From the NCBI GenBank assembly GCA_963844405.1, contig CAWJNZ010000004.1, positions 248,001-312,000 on the forward strand: a DNA stretch of 64,000 nucleotides, given 5' to 3'. This document shows, one piece after another, positions 61,723-64,000 of the stretch. This DNA is from DASSUW01 sp963844405 (GTDB lineage: Bacteria; Actinomycetota; Thermoleophilia; Solirubrobacterales; Solirubrobacteraceae). The first letter of the stretch is position 1; each line of letters begins with the position of its first letter. Made by a program: the position numbers and the translations under genes. Under the pieces are notes generated by a model. It ran no database searches, was not told the DNA's origin, and saw only the letters and a program-made list of their open reading frames with translations.

Positions 61723-62462
61723 GCGCGGCGGGCGACTTCACGGAGCTCGCCCGCACGGGCGGGCGCGGCGCGCTGGTGACGCGGCTGGAGGACGGCGCGA
61801 AGATGCTCGTCTCGGTCGACGGGACGCGCACCGGGGGCTTCGGCGATCAGGCGCTGGAGGAGGAGGCGGCACGGCTGGCCGACGAGCTGATGTGGGCCGA
61901 GCGGTCCGAGCGCCGCGGCGAGCTGTTCGTCGACGTCACGTTCCCTCCGCCGCGGCTGATCGTCTTCGGGGCGGTCGACTTCGCCGCCGCCCTGTGCAAG
62001 ATGGCGAAGGCCACGGGGTGGCGCCCGTTCGTGGTCGATCCGCGGACGCGGTTCGCCCAGCCGGCGCGCTTCCCCGATGCCGAGGAGGTCGTCGCGGCCT
62101 GGCCGGAGGAGGCGTTCCACCGGCTCGGCGGCATCGACCGCGCGACGGCGATCGCCGTGCTCACGCACGATCCGAAGCTCGACGACGCCGCGCTCGTGCT
62201 GGCGCTGCGCTCGGACGCCGGGTACATCGGCGCCATGGGGTCGCGGCGGGCGCAGGCCAAGCGCCGCGAGCGGCTGGTCGCCAAGGGGATCGACGAGGCG
62301 GACCTCGGGCGCGTGTCCGCGCCGATCGGCCTCGACCTGGGCGCGCTGACCGCCGAGGAGACGGCATTGTCGATCATCGGCGAGATCGTCGCCATGCGCC
62401 ACGGCCGGACCGGCGGGCGCCTGGCGCAGGCGCAGGGCCGGATCCACGAGGTCGGCGTGTGA
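61719..62462 (+). CDS. XdhC Rossmann-domain protein (CoxF-like)
   Basis: A 247-residue protein with an N-terminal short region (about 1-70) and an XdhC Rossmann domain (about 78-240: LIVFGAVDFAAALCKMAKATGW, VVDPRTRFAQPARFP, AVLTHDPKLDDAAL, YIGAMGSRRAQAKR, IGLDLGALTAEETALSIIGEIVA). It completes the XdhC function split from the gene before. Start is the GTG at 61719. Its GTG-TGA end overlaps the MocA-like GTG. Confidence 0.92.
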   Translation: MSAAGDFTELARTGGRGALVTRLEDGAKMLVSVDGTRTGGFGDQALEEEAARLADELMWAERSERRGELFVDVTFPPPRLIVFGAVDFAAALCKMAKATGWRPFVVDPRTRFAQPARFPDAEEVVAAWPEEAFHRLGGIDRATAIAVLTHDPKLDDAALVLALRSDAGYIGAMGSRRAQAKRRERLVAKGIDEADLGRVSAPIGLDLGALTAEETALSIIGEIVAMRHGRTGGRLAQAQGRIHEVGV

Positions 62463-63070
62463 CGATCGGCGGGCTGGTCCTCGCCGCCGGCGAGGGCCGG
62501 CGCTTCGGCGGGACGAAGCAGCTCGCCCCGCTGCGAGGACGCCCGCTGCTGGAGCACGCGCTGGAGGCGATGGCCGGGGTCTCGCCGCGGGTGGTCGTGC
62601 TCGGCCACGCGGCCGACGAGATCCTCGCGCGCGTCGACCTGCACGGCGCTTCGCCAGTCGTGTGCTCGGGCTGGGCCGAGGGACAGGCGGCTTCGCTGCG
62701 CTGCGGGGTGGCGGCGCTCGGCCCGGTCGACGCCGCGGTCGTCACGCTCGGCGACCAGCCGTTCATCACGCCGGAGGTCATCGAAGCCGCCCTCGACCTC
62801 GACGACCACGACGCCGTGCGAACGACCTATGACGGCGCGCCCGGCCATCCCGTCGTGCTCGGCCGCCGGCTCCTGGACCGGGTGGACGAGCTCGAGGGCG
62901 ACGCCGGGTTCCGCGGGCTGCTCGAGGGCGCGCGGGTCAAGCGGTTCGAGGCGGGCCACCTCTGCGATCCGTCCGACATCGACACGCGAGAGGAGCTCGC
63001 CCGGACCTGTTCAAGCACCGTTGAAGCCGGTACCGTTCGGGGTGGCGCGGGTCCCGCGCCCAACCCCTGA
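62459..63070 (+). CDS. MocA/MobA-like molybdenum cofactor nucleotidyltransferase
   Basis: A 203-residue NTP-transferase: LVLAAGEGRRFGGTKQLAPL at the N-terminus, AVVTLGDQPFITPEVI for the metal-binding Asp, and GHPVVLGRRLLDRVDEL. It probably makes the cytosine (or guanine) dinucleotide form of the cofactor; clusters with CoxL usually use the cytosine form (MocA). It is the last gene of the operon; a weak hairpin (63072-63090) follows. Confidence 0.9.
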   Translation: MTIGGLVLAAGEGRRFGGTKQLAPLRGRPLLEHALEAMAGVSPRVVVLGHAADEILARVDLHGASPVVCSGWAEGQAASLRCGVAALGPVDAAVVTLGDQPFITPEVIEAALDLDDHDAVRTTYDGAPGHPVVLGRRLLDRVDELEGDAGFRGLLEGARVKRFEAGHLCDPSDIDTREELARTCSSTVEAGTVRGGAGPAPNP

Positions 63071-63207
63071 TCCGGTGCTCACGCCACCGGCCTGGAGGGG
63101 CAAAGGTCGCCTCGAGCGGTCGGGACGCAGGTGGTGCGTTGCCCTGTTCGGCGGGGCGGCAGGAGCGTGAGTCCGGCCGGGCCGCCGCTCGATCAGGAGC
63201 AACCGAG

Positions 63208-63858
63208 ATGACCACCCAGCAGTCCTTCAAGCGTCGCGTTCGCACCCGCATGGAGAAGACGGGCGAGAGCTACACCGCTGCGCGGGCGCAGCTGCTGCCC
63301 GAGACCGTGCGCGGCTACGAGCCCCGCTTCGCCGACGAGAAGGTGCGCGAGAAGACCGGCCGCGGCTGGCGCGGCTGGTTCGACCTGCTCGACGAGTGGG
63401 GCGCGGTCGAGCGCGAGCACCCGGAGATCGCCGCCTGGCTCGGCGCCGAGCACGGCGTCCCCGGCTGGTGGGCGCAGGGGATCACCGTCGAGTACGAGAA
63501 GGCGCGCGGGCTGCGCCCGATCGGCGGCGACCGCGACGGCTCGTACAACGTCAGCGCCAGCAGGACCGTCGCGGTGCCGGTCGAGCGACTGTTCGAGGCG
63601 TGGAGCGATCCGTCACTCCGCGAGCGCTGGCTCGGCGGCGCCGATCTGCGCGAGCGGACGAGCACCCCGCCGCGGAACGCCCGCTACGACTGGGAGGACG
63701 GCTCGACGCGCGTGATCGTCGGCTTCGAGGCCAAAGGCGACACCAAGAGCACGGTCGCGCTCTCGCACGAACGCCTCCCGGACCCGGACGAGGCCGCCCG
63801 CTTGAAGGTCTTCTGGCGCGAGCGGCTGGCGGCTCTGAAAGAGCTGCTCGAGAGTTAG
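63208..63858 (+). CDS. DUF4287/SRPBCC (AHSA1-like) domain protein
   Basis: A 216-residue protein. Residues about 1-100 (FKRRVRTRMEKTGESYTAARAQLLP and GWFDLLDEWGAVEREHPEIAAWL) look like a DUF4287-type helical domain. Residues about 115-215 form a START/SRPBCC-like domain (SASRTVAVPVERLFEAWSDP, STVALSHERLPDPDEAARLKVFW). The GATCAGGAG stretch may be the ribosome binding site. It is separated from the cox operon by 137 bases and is not the CoxG-type SRPBCC. Function unknown. Confidence 0.85.
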   Translation: MTTQQSFKRRVRTRMEKTGESYTAARAQLLPETVRGYEPRFADEKVREKTGRGWRGWFDLLDEWGAVEREHPEIAAWLGAEHGVPGWWAQGITVEYEKARGLRPIGGDRDGSYNVSASRTVAVPVERLFEAWSDPSLRERWLGGADLRERTSTPPRNARYDWEDGSTRVIVGFEAKGDTKSTVALSHERLPDPDEAARLKVFWRERLAALKELLES

Positions 63859-63861
63859 CCT
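63856..63861 (+). promoter_or_regulatory. Candidate leaderless -10 element (zinc-ribbon gene)
   Basis: TAGCCT, whose TAG is the stop codon of the SRPBCC gene, ends nine bases before the GTG at 63871. Confidence 0.45.
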
Positions 63862-63870
63862 GTCAGCGCC

Positions 63871-64000
63871 GTGCCGCGCGACCGGACACGATGCCCGAAC
63901 TGCGGCGAACGGGTCCTCCCGTTCGCCGCGGGCTGCGCGATCTGCGGCGCCGATCTCGACACCACGCGCTTCGACAGCGGCCCGTCGGTCTTCAACCGGA
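63871..64000 (+). CDS. Zinc-ribbon protein, cut by window edge
   Basis: The first 43 residues of a protein that runs off the right edge: VPRDRTRCPNCGERVLPFA then GCAICGADLDTTRFD. The paired CxxC motifs form a zinc ribbon. The rest of the protein, and so its role, is outside the window. No ribosome binding site is present. Confidence 0.7.
   Translation, partial: MPRDRTRCPNCGERVLPFAAGCAICGADLDTTRFDSGPSVFNR

Noticed and set aside
63071..63207. A riboswitch before the SRPBCC gene
   Set aside because: Only one weak 6-bp hairpin (63072-63090) is seen; I recognise no aptamer motif.

Overview
The window is a very GC-rich, densely packed bacterial chromosome segment with no rRNA, tRNA, CRISPR array, insertion sequence or prophage gene that I can support. 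Gene order and protein types point to a deep-branching actinobacterium, most likely of the Thermoleophilia/Solirubrobacterales type. The evidence is the actinobacterial block ftsK - RodZ-like - cinA - recA - recX - miaB - miaA - dapF - hflX, together with RNase Y, a DapD of actinobacterial type, MurT/GatD, an Rv2578c-type radical SAM protein, and many GTG starts. This placement is inference.

Layout. 1-7317 (minus): a two-component pair (response regulator, kinase) followed by a chemotaxis run cheW, cheB, cheR, cheA, cheC, cheD (cut by the window edge); no receptor and no cheY lie inside the window. 7413-8468: a secreted protein of unknown role. 8599-20672: DNA translocation, recombination and RNA maintenance genes (ftsK, RodZ-like, cinA, thpR, recA, recX, rny, miaB, radical SAM), with one orphan AbiEi/DUF559-type gene on the opposite strand. 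recA and the radical SAM gene each carry a LexA-like operator, the second a perfect palindrome. 20738-23743: MscS channel, short-chain dehydrogenase and FIST protein. 23767-29554: miaA-dapF-dapD (plus) face a luciferase-like monooxygenase-dapE-dapC set (minus); the four dap genes supply the succinylase branch of meso-diaminopimelate/lysine synthesis. 29581-33319: hflX, a frameshifted metallophosphoesterase, dut and a secreted subtilase. 33405-36812: a complete OpuC/ProU-like osmolyte ABC importer. 36851-40548: an overlapping run of lipid kinase-like, murT, a methyltransferase and gatD, a cell-wall amidation operon with an extra methyltransferase inside it. 40728-46260: HAD hydrolase, lipoprotein peptidyl-prolyl isomerase, secreted beta-propeller-like protein, ogt with an overlapping ECF sigma gene, DUF72 and a membrane protein. 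46275-54077: enolase-superfamily enzyme, DUF2298 membrane protein, a frameshifted Agl23-like glycosyltransferase, a UPF0104 flippase-like protein, SpoIID-domain protein and a metallo-beta-lactamase-fold hydrolase. 54147-55654: possible 38-residue leaderless ORF, an HNH-repeat/coiled-coil protein and a PilZ protein. 55700-63070: an eight-gene molybdenum hydroxylase operon (coxS-L-M, MoxR ATPase, VWA protein, two XdhC halves, MocA-like nucleotidyltransferase) in form II order. 63208-64000: an SRPBCC protein and the start of a zinc-ribbon protein.

Two themes run through the window. First, many genes have no Shine-Dalgarno sequence. Instead they carry a -10-like hexamer (TAGCCT, TAGGCT, TAGACT, TACCNT, TATCAT and relatives) ending 6-11 bases before the start codon, which is the signature of leaderless transcription; in two cases the TAG of the hexamer is also the stop codon of the gene upstream. 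Second, overlapping stop/start codons (ATGA, GTGA, TGATG) are the rule inside operons, so translational coupling is widespread. The points most worth a second look are a diaminopimelate epimerase with serine at both catalytic cysteine positions, the methyltransferase inside the murT-gatD operon, the perfect SOS operator on the radical SAM gene, a structured leader before rny, and two single-base frameshifts that may be real or assembly errors.
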